A DNA stretch of 7,793 bases from an uncultured Collinsella sp. GTDB taxonomy: Bacteria; Actinomycetota; Coriobacteriia; Coriobacteriales; Coriobacteriaceae. The notes below the pieces were generated by a model. It was not told the DNA's origin, made no database searches, and saw nothing but the letters and a program-made list of their open reading frames with translations. A program made the translations under genes and the position numbers. This document shows, piece by piece, positions 1 through 6,352 of this stretch (positions are counted from its first letter, which is position 1; each line of letters opens with the position of its first letter). Location: contig CAAENO010000236.1 in the NCBI GenBank assembly GCA_900757385.1, positions 1 to 7,793 of the forward strand, read 5' to 3'.

Positions 1-3
1 CAT
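1..3 (-). CDS. Start codon of an unidentified gene downstream of moaA (runs off the left edge)
   Basis: Only the ATG (complement of positions 3-1) lies in the window. The support is its ribosome binding site: the minus strand reads GGAGG at 16-12, then 8 bases, then ATG, which is ideal spacing. The gene would start 4 bases after the moaA stop codon, so the two are almost certainly co-transcribed. Its position suggests another molybdenum cofactor gene (such as moaC, moaE, mogA/moaB or moeA), but nothing in the visible bases says which. An alternative ATG at 11-9 overlaps the moaA stop but directly abuts the GGAGG, so it is unlikely to be used. Confidence 0.55.
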
Positions 4-7
4 ATGA

Positions 8-1063
8 TCATCCTCCGATTTGGGACATAAATCGTTGCGTGCCCTCAATTATCGCGTGTTCCTGCGGTTTGTGGGCCACGGCATCGCGCCAAATCGAAAG
101 TACCTGCATATCATCACCGCAGCGCAGCGCCTCACGCACCGAATACTCGGCATCGCTAAACAGGCACGGACGCACGTTGCCGTCTGCCGTCAGGCGCAGA
201 CGGTTGCAATTCGCACAAAAATGGTTGGACATGGCGCTAATGAAGCCAACCGTTCCCGCCGCGCCTGGAAAATGCCAATAGCGCGCAGGACCCGCGCCGG
301 CAGGAGCGTCGTTGATGTCGAGTGGCTCGAGCTCGCCCAGCCCCGTCGCGGCGGCCCCGGCATTGATGCGCGCCCGCAGCTCGTCACTCGGCACGGTGTC
401 GCTCGCATCCCACAGCGCCGGATTGAGCGCGGGCGCATGCGGGTCCACAGCGCAATGCGAGCTCGTGCGCTCGTCGCCAATGGGCATGTATTCGATAAAG
501 CGCAGGTGGATGGGGCGGTCGACGGTCAGCCGCGCAAGGGCTGCCACATCCTGGCTGAGCCGGCGCACCACAACGCAGTTGACCTTAACGGGCTCAAAGC
601 CCCAAGCCAGCGCCGCGTCGATGCCAGCCATGGTCTGCTCGAGTCGACCCAGGCGCGTGATCTTTCCAAAGAGCGTAGGGTCGAGCGTGTCGAGCGAAAT
701 GTTGACGCGGTTAAGCCCGGCGTCTTTGAGCTGCGGCGCCAGCTTGGGCAGCAAGGCGCCGTTGGTGGTGAGCGAGATGTCCTCGATCTGCGGGATCGCG
801 CGGATGTCGCGAATAAGCGGGATGATACGGCGGCTGACCAGCGGCTCGCCGCCCGTCAGGCGTACGCGGCGAATGCCCTCCCCCGCCACCAAGCGCACAA
901 AGCGGGCGATTTCCTCGGCGCTGAGCAGCTCGTCGTGCGCGCGAGGTGCCACGCCATCGGCCGGCATGCAGTAAATGCAGCGGAAATTGCACTTGTCGGT
1001 AACGGCAATGCGCAGGTAGTTGATATCGCGGCCAAAGCCGTCATGTTGCACGTGCCCGTCCAC
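8..1063 (-). CDS. moaA: MoaA, GTP 3',8-cyclase (molybdenum cofactor biosynthesis)
   Basis: Cytosolic radical-SAM enzyme that, with MoaC, turns GTP into cyclic pyranopterin monophosphate, the first step of molybdenum cofactor synthesis. The 351-residue protein has the radical-SAM cluster C25-x3-C29-x2-C32 (CNFRCIYC), the SAM-contacting TGGEP at 70-74, and the C-terminal [4Fe-4S] site C283-x2-C286-x13-C300 with the adjacent NRLRLT that distinguishes MoaA from other radical-SAM proteins. It ends in MSQIGG; the final Gly-Gly is the conserved catalytic tail, so the C-terminus is intact. It is slightly longer than the usual 320-340 residues because of an Ala/Asp/Pro-rich stretch near 203-230. The start is GTG, chosen because GGGGAGGG lies 4 bases upstream (1075-1068) and the next residues lead straight into the family N-terminus. 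It probably has its own promoter and heads a moa operon running off the left edge. Confidence 0.96.
   Translation of the reverse strand: MDGHVQHDGFGRDINYLRIAVTDKCNFRCIYCMPADGVAPRAHDELLSAEEIARFVRLVAGEGIRRVRLTGGEPLVSRRIIPLIRDIRAIPQIEDISLTTNGALLPKLAPQLKDAGLNRVNISLDTLDPTLFGKITRLGRLEQTMAGIDAALAWGFEPVKVNCVVVRRLSQDVAALARLTVDRPIHLRFIEYMPIGDERTSSHCAVDPHAPALNPALWDASDTVPSDELRARINAGAAATGLGELEPLDINDAPAGAGPARYWHFPGAAGTVGFISAMSNHFCANCNRLRLTADGNVRPCLFSDAEYSVREALRCGDDMQVLSIWRDAVAHKPQEHAIIEGTQRFMSQIGG
12..16 (-). promoter_or_regulatory. Ribosome binding site inside the last codons of moaA
   Basis: The two glycine codons that end MoaA are GGA GGA. Together they form a GGAGG Shine-Dalgarno sequence 8 bases before the ATG at the left edge. 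The same bases therefore encode the functionally important MoaA C-terminal Gly-Gly and recruit ribosomes for the next gene, which couples the two genes. Confidence 0.6.
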
Positions 1064-1103
1064 GCAGCCCTCCCCTCACGCGGCGTTTTATTCTTCGGAA
1101 AAC

Positions 1104-1131
1104 ATAATACCCCACGAGAGAATCATGCCGA
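1104..1131 (-). promoter_or_regulatory. Probable moaA promoter
   Basis: On the minus strand, TCGGCA (1131-1126, 4 of 6 matches to TTGACA) is followed after 16 bases by TATTAT (1109-1104, 5 of 6 matches to TATAAT). Transcription would begin near 1097, giving a leader of about 33 bases that carries the GGGGAGGG ribosome binding site. It lies downstream of palindromic copy 1, so moaA would be independent of the nuclease-like gene. The leader is too short for a molybdenum cofactor riboswitch. Confidence 0.5.
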
Positions 1132-1162
1132 CACCCGTACGACAGGGCAGGTCGCTTCGAGC

Positions 1163-1181
1163 AAAACCGGCTTTTCAAGCC
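1163..1181 (-). terminator. Weak candidate terminator after the nuclease-like gene
   Basis: The minus strand reads GGCTT-GAA-AAGCC followed by GG and TTTT. The 5-base stem is short and the T run is offset by two bases, so this is at best a weak intrinsic terminator. It lies between palindromic copy 1 and the moaA promoter, where a terminator for the 1299-2336 gene would be expected. Confidence 0.22.
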
Positions 1182-1195
1182 CATCCTCAGCATAC

Positions 1196-1260
1196 AAATC
1201 ATCACAACATTCGATGCTTTTCCCGATTTTGGCAAAAAACGTCGAATGTTGTGATGGTTT
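1196..1260. repeat. Palindromic element, copy 1 (65-base imperfect inverted repeat)
   Basis: The core arms CATCACAACATTCGA (1200-1214) and TCGAATGTTGTGATG (1242-1256) are perfectly complementary over 15 bases. The AAAT/GGTTT ends extend the stem to 19 pairs if one T-G wobble is allowed. The inner part adds a TTTT/AAAA helix (1218-1221 with 1235-1238) around a short loop. Read as plus-strand RNA, two imperfect positions (1199/1257 and 1215/1241) become U-G wobbles, whereas minus-strand RNA would have A-C mismatches, so the better-folding strand is plus. It sits 39 bases past the stop of the nuclease-like gene. It matches copy 2 at 62 of 65 positions, in the same orientation. The family is unknown to me; it contains no transposase or tRNA-like features. 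Confidence 0.9.
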
Positions 1261-1298
1261 GCCTGCCCACGGCACCCCGTAGAAGGACCAAAGCGCCC

Positions 1299-2336
1299 CT
1301 AAAGGCCGCCGTCCCAGTGCCGAATCACAAATTCTCGCAGGTCGTTCTGACGTTTCTGGAACGCTTCGCTTCGGTCGCACTTAAGGCCCATAGCGAGTGC
1401 GATGGCGTTCATCGACCGGTGCAATTGCAGCTGATGGGCAAACTGAGTCCCGGTGAGGACGATCATCCTAAAGCCCAGCGCGCTCAGTACGGTCATACGC
1501 TCCGCATCCGACGCGCTGCGCTGTTTATCAAGATAGTCCGAGCCGTTGTATTCAATCCCCGTACCGCTCGCAGGCGCATATACGTCAATCTCGAAATACC
1601 CGGCCTTTGCGAGACACTTGAACTCGTTGGGAACATCGACCCTATGGTTGAGCTCGATTTTGGCGTATCCCAGCCCGCCCTGGAAACGTTTTGCTACGAC
1701 CATGATTGCGGTGGCCGTCTCCATGGGCGACCGCGCGCCATCGTGCACGCGCTTGAGCACGGCGGCCGCGCGTATAGCCCCCTGACGAGATCGGTTCTCA
1801 TTGCAATAGGCAATCAAGTCGGCAACGGTATACCTCTGCCCCATCTCGATATAATCGCCTGTCGACAGATGATTCAAATGGTATCGGGCGCAGATTTCGT
1901 AGCCATATTCCAGCTGCTCGGGCTCACTCATCCACGAACCCGCCTGGACAAAGCACATGGCCTCATCAACCACCAGAAGGCCCTCTGCCACCTCGATAAG
2001 ATGGCCTGGAGGTACCGGCGCCCCAAACACGTGGCACCTAAATCCAGCCGGCGTCGAGCGCTCAAAATCGAAGTTGACGAGCGTGTCGATATGATCGAGC
2101 TCTTCTCGTGGAATACCAAGCGAAACCAGATAGTCGGTAACGATCCCAACTGCCGTTGAAGCCCTCAGTCCCTTGGCATCGAGTCCCAATTTGGGCAGGC
2201 TCGCAGTCGGCTCCGCCTCGCTAGCAAGCGAGTCCTCATCGTATAGGCTACTTGCTCGCGAGAGCGGCTCGGACGGGCGCGCCACGTTGTGGTACAGCCA
2301 GGCAGTCTTATGGGACAAGACGATCGGCAGGTCCAT
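1299..2336 (-). CDS. AbiEi/DUF559-like protein with a Vsr-type nuclease-fold C-terminal domain (putative)
   Basis: 345 residues, function unproven. The layout resembles actinobacterial AbiEi-antitoxin-like/DUF559 proteins: an N-terminal VLSHKTAWLYH (6-16), a middle region, a GARSPMET segment (200-207) that precedes the nuclease-like domain in that family, then FEIDVY (D251), IEYNG (E262), SDAER (276-280) and LGFRMIVLTGTQF (287-299). This last series matches the D...EYDG...D..R...L..GW.V pattern of Vsr-like PD-(D/E)XK domains. The usual second acidic residue of EYDG is Asn264 here, so catalysis may be altered or lost. Residues 21-47 form an acidic, Ser/Ala-rich linker. There is no signal peptide or membrane segment, so it should be cytosolic. 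ATG start with GGAGGG 3 bases upstream. No clear promoter is visible. Codon use is looser than in neighbouring genes (more AGG, CGA, GGA, GTA), hinting at separate ancestry. It is bracketed by palindromic copies 1 and 2. Confidence 0.75.
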   Translation of the reverse strand: MDLPIVLSHKTAWLYHNVARPSEPLSRASSLYDEDSLASEAEPTASLPKLGLDAKGLRASTAVGIVTDYLVSLGIPREELDHIDTLVNFDFERSTPAGFRCHVFGAPVPPGHLIEVAEGLLVVDEAMCFVQAGSWMSEPEQLEYGYEICARYHLNHLSTGDYIEMGQRYTVADLIAYCNENRSRQGAIRAAAVLKRVHDGARSPMETATAIMVVAKRFQGGLGYAKIELNHRVDVPNEFKCLAKAGYFEIDVYAPASGTGIEYNGSDYLDKQRSASDAERMTVLSALGFRMIVLTGTQFAHQLQLHRSMNAIALAMGLKCDRSEAFQKRQNDLREFVIRHWDGGL

Positions 2337-2416
2337 GAGCCCTCCAATGGAGTCGGATAACCAACCTTATTCCCCTGCCCACGGGTCCGCACACCTTCGT
2401 GCACAAGAAAGCGATT

Positions 2417-2432
2417 CCACCCGGCCGAGTGG
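2417..2432. repeat. 16-base near-perfect palindrome upstream of the nuclease-like gene
   Basis: CCACCCGGCCGAGTGG pairs at 7 of 8 positions. In minus-strand RNA the one mismatch becomes a G-U wobble, giving a six-pair stem with a GGCC loop. It lies between palindromic copy 2 and the gene start, in the only space where an operator or promoter for the 1299-2336 gene could be. A protein-binding site is possible, but in GC-rich DNA a palindrome of this kind can occur by chance. Confidence 0.3.
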
Positions 2433-2435
2433 CAG

Positions 2436-2502
2436 AAAAACCATCACAACATTCGATGCTTTTCTCGATTTTGGCGAAAAACGTCGAATGTTGTGATGGT
2501 TT
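2436..2502 (-). terminator. Palindrome copy 2 as possible terminator of the ABC operon
   Basis: Read on the minus strand, the long stem of copy 2 is followed by a run of five T (2440-2436), three of which can pair at the stem base. It stands about 50 bases after the stop of the second ABC gene, and no other terminator is visible there. The long AT-rich stem and internal loop are not typical of intrinsic terminators, and copy 1 lacks the five-T run on the same strand, so termination may be incidental. Confidence 0.35.
2438..2502. repeat. Palindromic element, copy 2 (65-base imperfect inverted repeat)
   Basis: The arms at 2438-2456 and 2484-2502 are perfect inverted repeats over 19 bases. Inside them an additional CTTTTC/GAAAAA-type helix surrounds a short loop. 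Against copy 1, at a constant offset of 1242 bases, only three positions differ (1199/2441, 1223/2465 and 1234/2476). The first keeps pairing (T-G against C-G), the second is in the loop, and the third creates an extra C-G pair here. That pattern fits a structure under selection. It lies 50 bases past the stop of the ABC operon and 101 bases before the nuclease-like gene. Confidence 0.9.
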
Positions 2503-2552
2503 GAGGCTAGGTGAGGGGGCACGGAGGGCTCAAAGCATCGTGCTCGAACGGG

Positions 2553-4451
2553 TTAATCCAGCTCTTTTAAGCCATGCGCGAGCTGCCAGTATTCGCCGTG
2601 CTGAGCGAGCAGCTCTTCGTGCGTGCCGCGCTCGATGATGCGGCCGTGTTCGAGGACCATGATGGCATCGGCGTCGCGGACGGTGGACAGGCGGTGCGCG
2701 ATCATAAACGTGGTGCGTCCGCGCATGATGCGGTCCATACCGCGCTCGATGAGCTTTTCGGTACGCGTGTCAATGGAGCTCGTGGCCTCGTCCAAGATGA
2801 GCACCGGCGGGTCGGCAACGGCCACGCGCGCGATGGCGAGCAGTTGGCGCTGGCCCTGCGACAGGTTGGCGCCGTCGGCCGTGACCGGCGTGTCGTACCC
2901 TCTAGGCAGGCGGCGGATAAACGAGTCGGCGCAGGCTGCCTCGGCAGCGGCGCGCACTTCCTCGTCGGTCGCGTCGAGCTTGCCAAAGCGGATGTTCTGC
3001 GCAATGGTGCCGCTAAACAGGTGCGTGTCCTGCAGCACAATGCCGAGCGACCCACGCAGACTGGCCTTGGCAATGTGCTTGACATCGATGCCGTCGTACG
3101 TGATCTCGCCGTCATCGACCTCGTAAAAGCGGTTGATGAGGTTGGTGATGGTCGTCTTTCCGGCGCCCGTCGAGCCCACAAACGCGATTTTTTGCCCCGG
3201 CTTGGCAAACAGGTTGAGGTCCGTGAGCACACGGGTGCCCGGCACGTAGGAAAAGTCCACGGCATGGAAGCGCACGTCGCCGGCAAGCGGGACCAAGCCG
3301 CACGTGAGCTCGGTACCGTCGGCAGCCACCGCACGGCCCGACTCATCAACGGCAGCCACATCATGCAAGTGCCCGTACGCGCCCACGCCCTGGCCCTCGG
3401 GAATCTTCCACGCCCACGAGGCGTCGCCCGTCTGCACCAGCTCCACGCAGCCCTCGTCCACCTCAGGCTTAAGGTCCATAGCCGCAAACAGGCGCTCGGC
3501 ACCGGCCAGCGCATTGAGCAAGAAGTTGCCCAGCTGCGTAAACTGGTTGATGGGCATGGCGGCCTGGCGTACGAAGACCAGATAGCTCGCAAGCGCACCT
3601 ACGTCGACGAGTCCCTTGATGCAGAGCATGCCGCCCGCCACGGCGACGACGGCGTAGTTGGCATAGCCGATCACCACGGTCATGGGCACCATCGAGTTGG
3701 CGTAGGCTTGCGCGGCGCCACCGGTGCGGCGCAGTTCTTGGTTGCGCACGTCAAAACCAGCCACGTTGGCCTGTTCGTGATTAAAGACCTTGATGACCTT
3801 TTGGCCCGAGACCATCTCTTCGATATATCCGTCCAAATCGCCCAGCGACGCCTGCTGAGCGGCAAAAAAGCGCTTGGAACGCATGCCCGAGTAGCGCGCG
3901 TACAGCACAATGGCCGCGTCGCACACGAGCGTGATAATCGTGAGCTGCCAGTTGAGGATGATGAGCATAGCCGTGGTGCCGACCATTTGGATACTCGCCT
4001 GAATCACGTTGGCAAAGCTGTTGTTGAGCGCCTCGGAGACGGTGTCGACGTCGTTGGTAAAGAAGCTCATGATGTCGCCCGAGCGCGTGCTGTCAAAATA
4101 ACTGAGCGGCAGCGTCTGGATGTGCGCGAACAGGTCGCGGCGGATATCGGATACCACGCGCTGGGCCGCACGCACCATAATTTGCGAGTAGCCCAGAGCG
4201 GAGAGTACGCCCACGGCGTAGATGATCGCCGTCAGGATGACCTGCTTGGCGAGCAGTTCCTCCCCGCCCGTGGCCAAACCGTTAACGATGGGGCGCACCA
4301 TGTAGGTACCGGCAAGGCTTGCGATGGCCGCAACAGAGGCAAGCACACCCACTGCGAGCAGCGAGAACTTGGCGTGACCCATGTAGGAGAGCAGGCGGCG
4401 GAGCGTCTGCGCCAGATTGGCGGGACGGGCCTGAGCGGATGTCTTAGGCAT
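2553..4451 (-). CDS. ABC exporter half-transporter, subunit with the catalytic Walker B (permease-ATPase fusion)
   Basis: 632 residues: an N-terminal six-helix exporter membrane domain (about 25-325) fused to an ATPase domain (about 392-632). Walker A is GSTGAGKTT (426-434), the Q-loop is Q474, Walker B is VLILDE with catalytic E555, and the switch is H586. The signature is LSQGQ (530-534), not LSGGQ. This is how the TM288-type partner of heterodimeric exporters looks; the other half is the upstream gene. The start ATG (4451) lies 8 bases inside the upstream gene, with GGGGG at 4464-4460 as ribosome binding site, so translation is coupled. The open frame continues 221 codons further upstream, but only as an out-of-frame shadow of the partner gene. 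The linker between the domains (about 335-390) is around 45 residues longer than usual and contains ASWAWKIPEG. The substrate is unknown: drugs, lipids or peptides are all possible. Confidence 0.93.
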   Translation of the reverse strand: MPKTSAQARPANLAQTLRRLLSYMGHAKFSLLAVGVLASVAAIASLAGTYMVRPIVNGLATGGEELLAKQVILTAIIYAVGVLSALGYSQIMVRAAQRVVSDIRRDLFAHIQTLPLSYFDSTRSGDIMSFFTNDVDTVSEALNNSFANVIQASIQMVGTTAMLIILNWQLTIITLVCDAAIVLYARYSGMRSKRFFAAQQASLGDLDGYIEEMVSGQKVIKVFNHEQANVAGFDVRNQELRRTGGAAQAYANSMVPMTVVIGYANYAVVAVAGGMLCIKGLVDVGALASYLVFVRQAAMPINQFTQLGNFLLNALAGAERLFAAMDLKPEVDEGCVELVQTGDASWAWKIPEGQGVGAYGHLHDVAAVDESGRAVAADGTELTCGLVPLAGDVRFHAVDFSYVPGTRVLTDLNLFAKPGQKIAFVGSTGAGKTTITNLINRFYEVDDGEITYDGIDVKHIAKASLRGSLGIVLQDTHLFSGTIAQNIRFGKLDATDEEVRAAAEAACADSFIRRLPRGYDTPVTADGANLSQGQRQLLAIARVAVADPPVLILDEATSSIDTRTEKLIERGMDRIMRGRTTFMIAHRLSTVRDADAIMVLEHGRIIERGTHEELLAQHGEYWQLAHGLKELD

Positions 4452-6264
4452 GGCGCTCACCCCCTTCCGTGGCTTGAAGTGATCCGCTGGGGCCAGGCGA
4501 AGACGGGGCATTTGCGCCGTCTGCGACGTCCGCATCCCCCGCAAACTCCATCTGCGAGGCATAAATCTCCTGGTAGATGTTGTCGCCCGCCAGCAGTTCC
4601 TCGTGCGTGCCCACGCCGTGGACACGACCGTCGTCCAACACCACAATGCGATCGGCATCCATGACGCTCGCGATGCGCTGGGCGATGATGAGCACGGTCG
4701 TATTGGGAATCCGAGCGATGTGCTCGCGAATCTTAGCGTCGGTCGCCATATCGACCGCGCTGGTTGAGTCATCAAAAATGAGCACGCGCGGATGCTTGAG
4801 CAGCATGCGCGCAATGCACAGGCGTTGCTTCTGGCCGCCCGAAACACCGGCGCCGCCTTGGCCCAACTCGCCGTCCAGCCCGCCGATGCGATCCAGGAAC
4901 TCGTCCACGCATGCCGCCCGGCAGGCCGCGAGGAGCTCATCGTCCGACGCCTGCGGATTGCCCCACTGCAGGTTCTCGCGCACGGTACCCGTAAACAGCA
5001 CGTTCTTTTGCAGCACGATACCCACGGCGTCGCGCAAGGTAGCCAAGTCGTAGTCGCGCACGTCGTGTCCGCCCACAAGCACGGTGCCCTCGGTGGCGTC
5101 GTACAAGCGCGCAATCAGCTGCACAAGCGAACTCTTGCCCGAGCCCGTGCTGCCGAGCACGCCCACCGTGGAGCCTGCTTCAATGCAAAGGTCAATATGC
5201 TCGAGCACATCCTCGGCTGCATCCGCGCGGTATTTAAAGGAAACGTCGCGAAACTCGATGCTTCCGTCGGCCACCTCGTGCACGGCAGCGGCAGCGTCGG
5301 GCGCCTGGATAAGCGAACGCTCGTCGAGCACCCGCGAGATGCGTTCCACGCTGGCAAGTGCGCGCGTGAGCAACAAAAACACGTTGGAAATCATCATGAG
5401 CGAGTTCATGATCAGCAGCACATAGCTCATAAAGCCCGTGAGCGAGCCCTCGCCGAGCTCGCCGGCAAGAATCATGCGCCCGCCGATCCACAGAATGGAA
5501 AGCGCCGCCACGTACATCGACAGCTGAAACACCGGCAGGTTGAGCACGGCGTTGCCAAAGGTCTTCGTCGCGGTGCGCGCAAGCTCGGTATTGACGGCAT
5601 CGAACTTGGCCTCCTCGTGCTCGGCACGCACGTACGCCTTGACGGCGCGCACGGCGGTGAGGTCCTCCTGCACCACACCGTTGAGATGGTCCATCGAGGT
5701 CTGCAGCTGGCGGTAGAGCGGACTGACGCGATAGGTGATAACGCCCAGCACGATCGCCAGCACCGGCAGGATGATCGCGAAAACGGTGGCGAGCGGACGC
5801 GACAGCACCAGCGCATAGACCAAGCCGACGATGAGCGTCACGGGGCCGCGCACCATGGGGCGAAAGCCGTTGCCGATGGCGTTTTGAATCACGGTGATGT
5901 CGGTGGTCGTGCGAGTGACGAGCGAGCTGGCGTCGTAGTTGTCCAGATTGCCAAAAGCGAGCGTCTGGATCTTACGATACTCGGCCTCGCGCAGGTTAGC
6001 GCCCAGCCCCGAGGCAACGCGGGCGGACGTGCGCGCATAGCCCAAGCCAAGCACCAGCGAACATGCGGCACACACCAGCATATACGTGCCCTGCAACAGC
6101 ATGTAGTTGATGTCGCCCGCGGGCACGCCCACATCGATGATATTTGCCATGATGACCGGGATAAACAGCTCGAGCGCCGTCTCGGCAGTCACAAAGAGCA
6201 CGCCGAGCATGGCATCGCGGCGGTATGCCCCCAGATAGGAAAACAAAATCTTGAGATTGCGCAC
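4444..6264 (-). CDS. ABC exporter half-transporter, subunit with the degenerate Walker B (permease-ATPase fusion)
   Basis: 606 residues, first gene of the pair. The six-helix membrane domain spans about 15-310, starting MRNLKILFSYLGAYRRD, and the ATPase domain about 335-575. Walker A is GSTGSGKSS (371-379), the Q-loop is Q419, and the signature is a canonical VSGGQ (474-478). Walker B reads VLIFDD, with Asp499 where the catalytic Glu belongs, and the switch residue is Gln529 instead of His. This is the TM287/BmrC-type half: its nucleotide site, closed by the partner's LSQGQ, binds ATP but should hydrolyse poorly, while its own signature completes the partner's working site. The C-terminal tail (about 575-606) is Gly/Ser/Pro-rich and probably disordered. 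The GTG start follows GGGGG by 10 bases; an ATG 7 bases upstream is in another frame. A strong promoter lies about 40 bases upstream. Confidence 0.93.
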   Translation of the reverse strand: MRNLKILFSYLGAYRRDAMLGVLFVTAETALELFIPVIMANIIDVGVPAGDINYMLLQGTYMLVCAACSLVLGLGYARTSARVASGLGANLREAEYRKIQTLAFGNLDNYDASSLVTRTTTDITVIQNAIGNGFRPMVRGPVTLIVGLVYALVLSRPLATVFAIILPVLAIVLGVITYRVSPLYRQLQTSMDHLNGVVQEDLTAVRAVKAYVRAEHEEAKFDAVNTELARTATKTFGNAVLNLPVFQLSMYVAALSILWIGGRMILAGELGEGSLTGFMSYVLLIMNSLMMISNVFLLLTRALASVERISRVLDERSLIQAPDAAAAVHEVADGSIEFRDVSFKYRADAAEDVLEHIDLCIEAGSTVGVLGSTGSGKSSLVQLIARLYDATEGTVLVGGHDVRDYDLATLRDAVGIVLQKNVLFTGTVRENLQWGNPQASDDELLAACRAACVDEFLDRIGGLDGELGQGGAGVSGGQKQRLCIARMLLKHPRVLIFDDSTSAVDMATDAKIREHIARIPNTTVLIIAQRIASVMDADRIVVLDDGRVHGVGTHEELLAGDNIYQEIYASQMEFAGDADVADGANAPSSPGPSGSLQATEGGERHA

Positions 6265-6305
6265 ACAGGTTCATCCCCCATCAAACGTTGTTCGCAAACC
6301 CACGT

Positions 6306-6333
6306 ATTATGGCGCGCCGTGCGGCGGTGTCAA
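6306..6333 (-). promoter_or_regulatory. Strong promoter of the ABC exporter operon
   Basis: On the minus strand a perfect TTGACA (6333-6328) is followed after 16 bases by CATAAT (6311-6306), 5 of 6 matches to TATAAT. Transcription would start near 6299, giving a leader of about 35 bases to the GTG at 6264. The GC-rich spacer contains GGCGCGCC. This is the best vegetative-type promoter in the window. Confidence 0.75.
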
Positions 6334-6340
6334 GTGTTCC

Positions 6341-6352
6341 GAAATCGATTTC
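6341..6352. promoter_or_regulatory. Perfect 12-base palindrome upstream of the ABC promoter (possible operator)
   Basis: GAAATCGATTTC is exactly self-complementary and begins 8 bases beyond the -35 box of the ABC promoter. It is AT-rich within a GC-rich setting, which raises the chance that it is a regulator-binding site. In that position an activator is the simpler guess. No regulator gene is in the window. Confidence 0.4.

Noticed and set aside
1215..1261. Short peptide (MLFPILAKNVECCDGL) encoded in the palindromes, nearly the same in both copies
   Set aside because: The similarity follows from repeat identity. One of the two differences seen in this frame changes the residue (Pro/Ser), there is no ribosome binding site, and the frames end differently.
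20..1282. Long plus-strand open frame opposite moaA (about 420 codons)
   Set aside because: Antisense to a clear moaA; Arg/Ala/His-rich with no family resemblance. Long antisense frames are expected in GC-rich coding DNA.
1020..2159. Plus-strand open frame opposite the nuclease-like gene (379 codons)
   Set aside because: It crosses the moaA start, the palindrome and the opposite gene, with no ribosome binding site and no recognisable domain. It is a shadow.
2217..2232. CTCGCT-AGCA-AGCGAG inverted repeat inside the nuclease-like gene
   Set aside because: Six-base arms within the Ser/Ala/Glu-rich linker coding region; readily explained by repetitive GAG/AGC/GCG codons.
1196..2502. CRISPR array or insertion sequence
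   Set aside because: Only two palindromic copies 1242 bases apart with a full gene between; no regular spacers, no transposase and no flanking target duplication.
4452..5114. In-frame upstream extension of the second ABC subunit (221 codons more)
   Set aside because: It would overlap the partner gene out of frame, and its translation is Arg/Ser/Cys-rich. The ATG at 4451 has a ribosome binding site and gives the normal family N-terminus.
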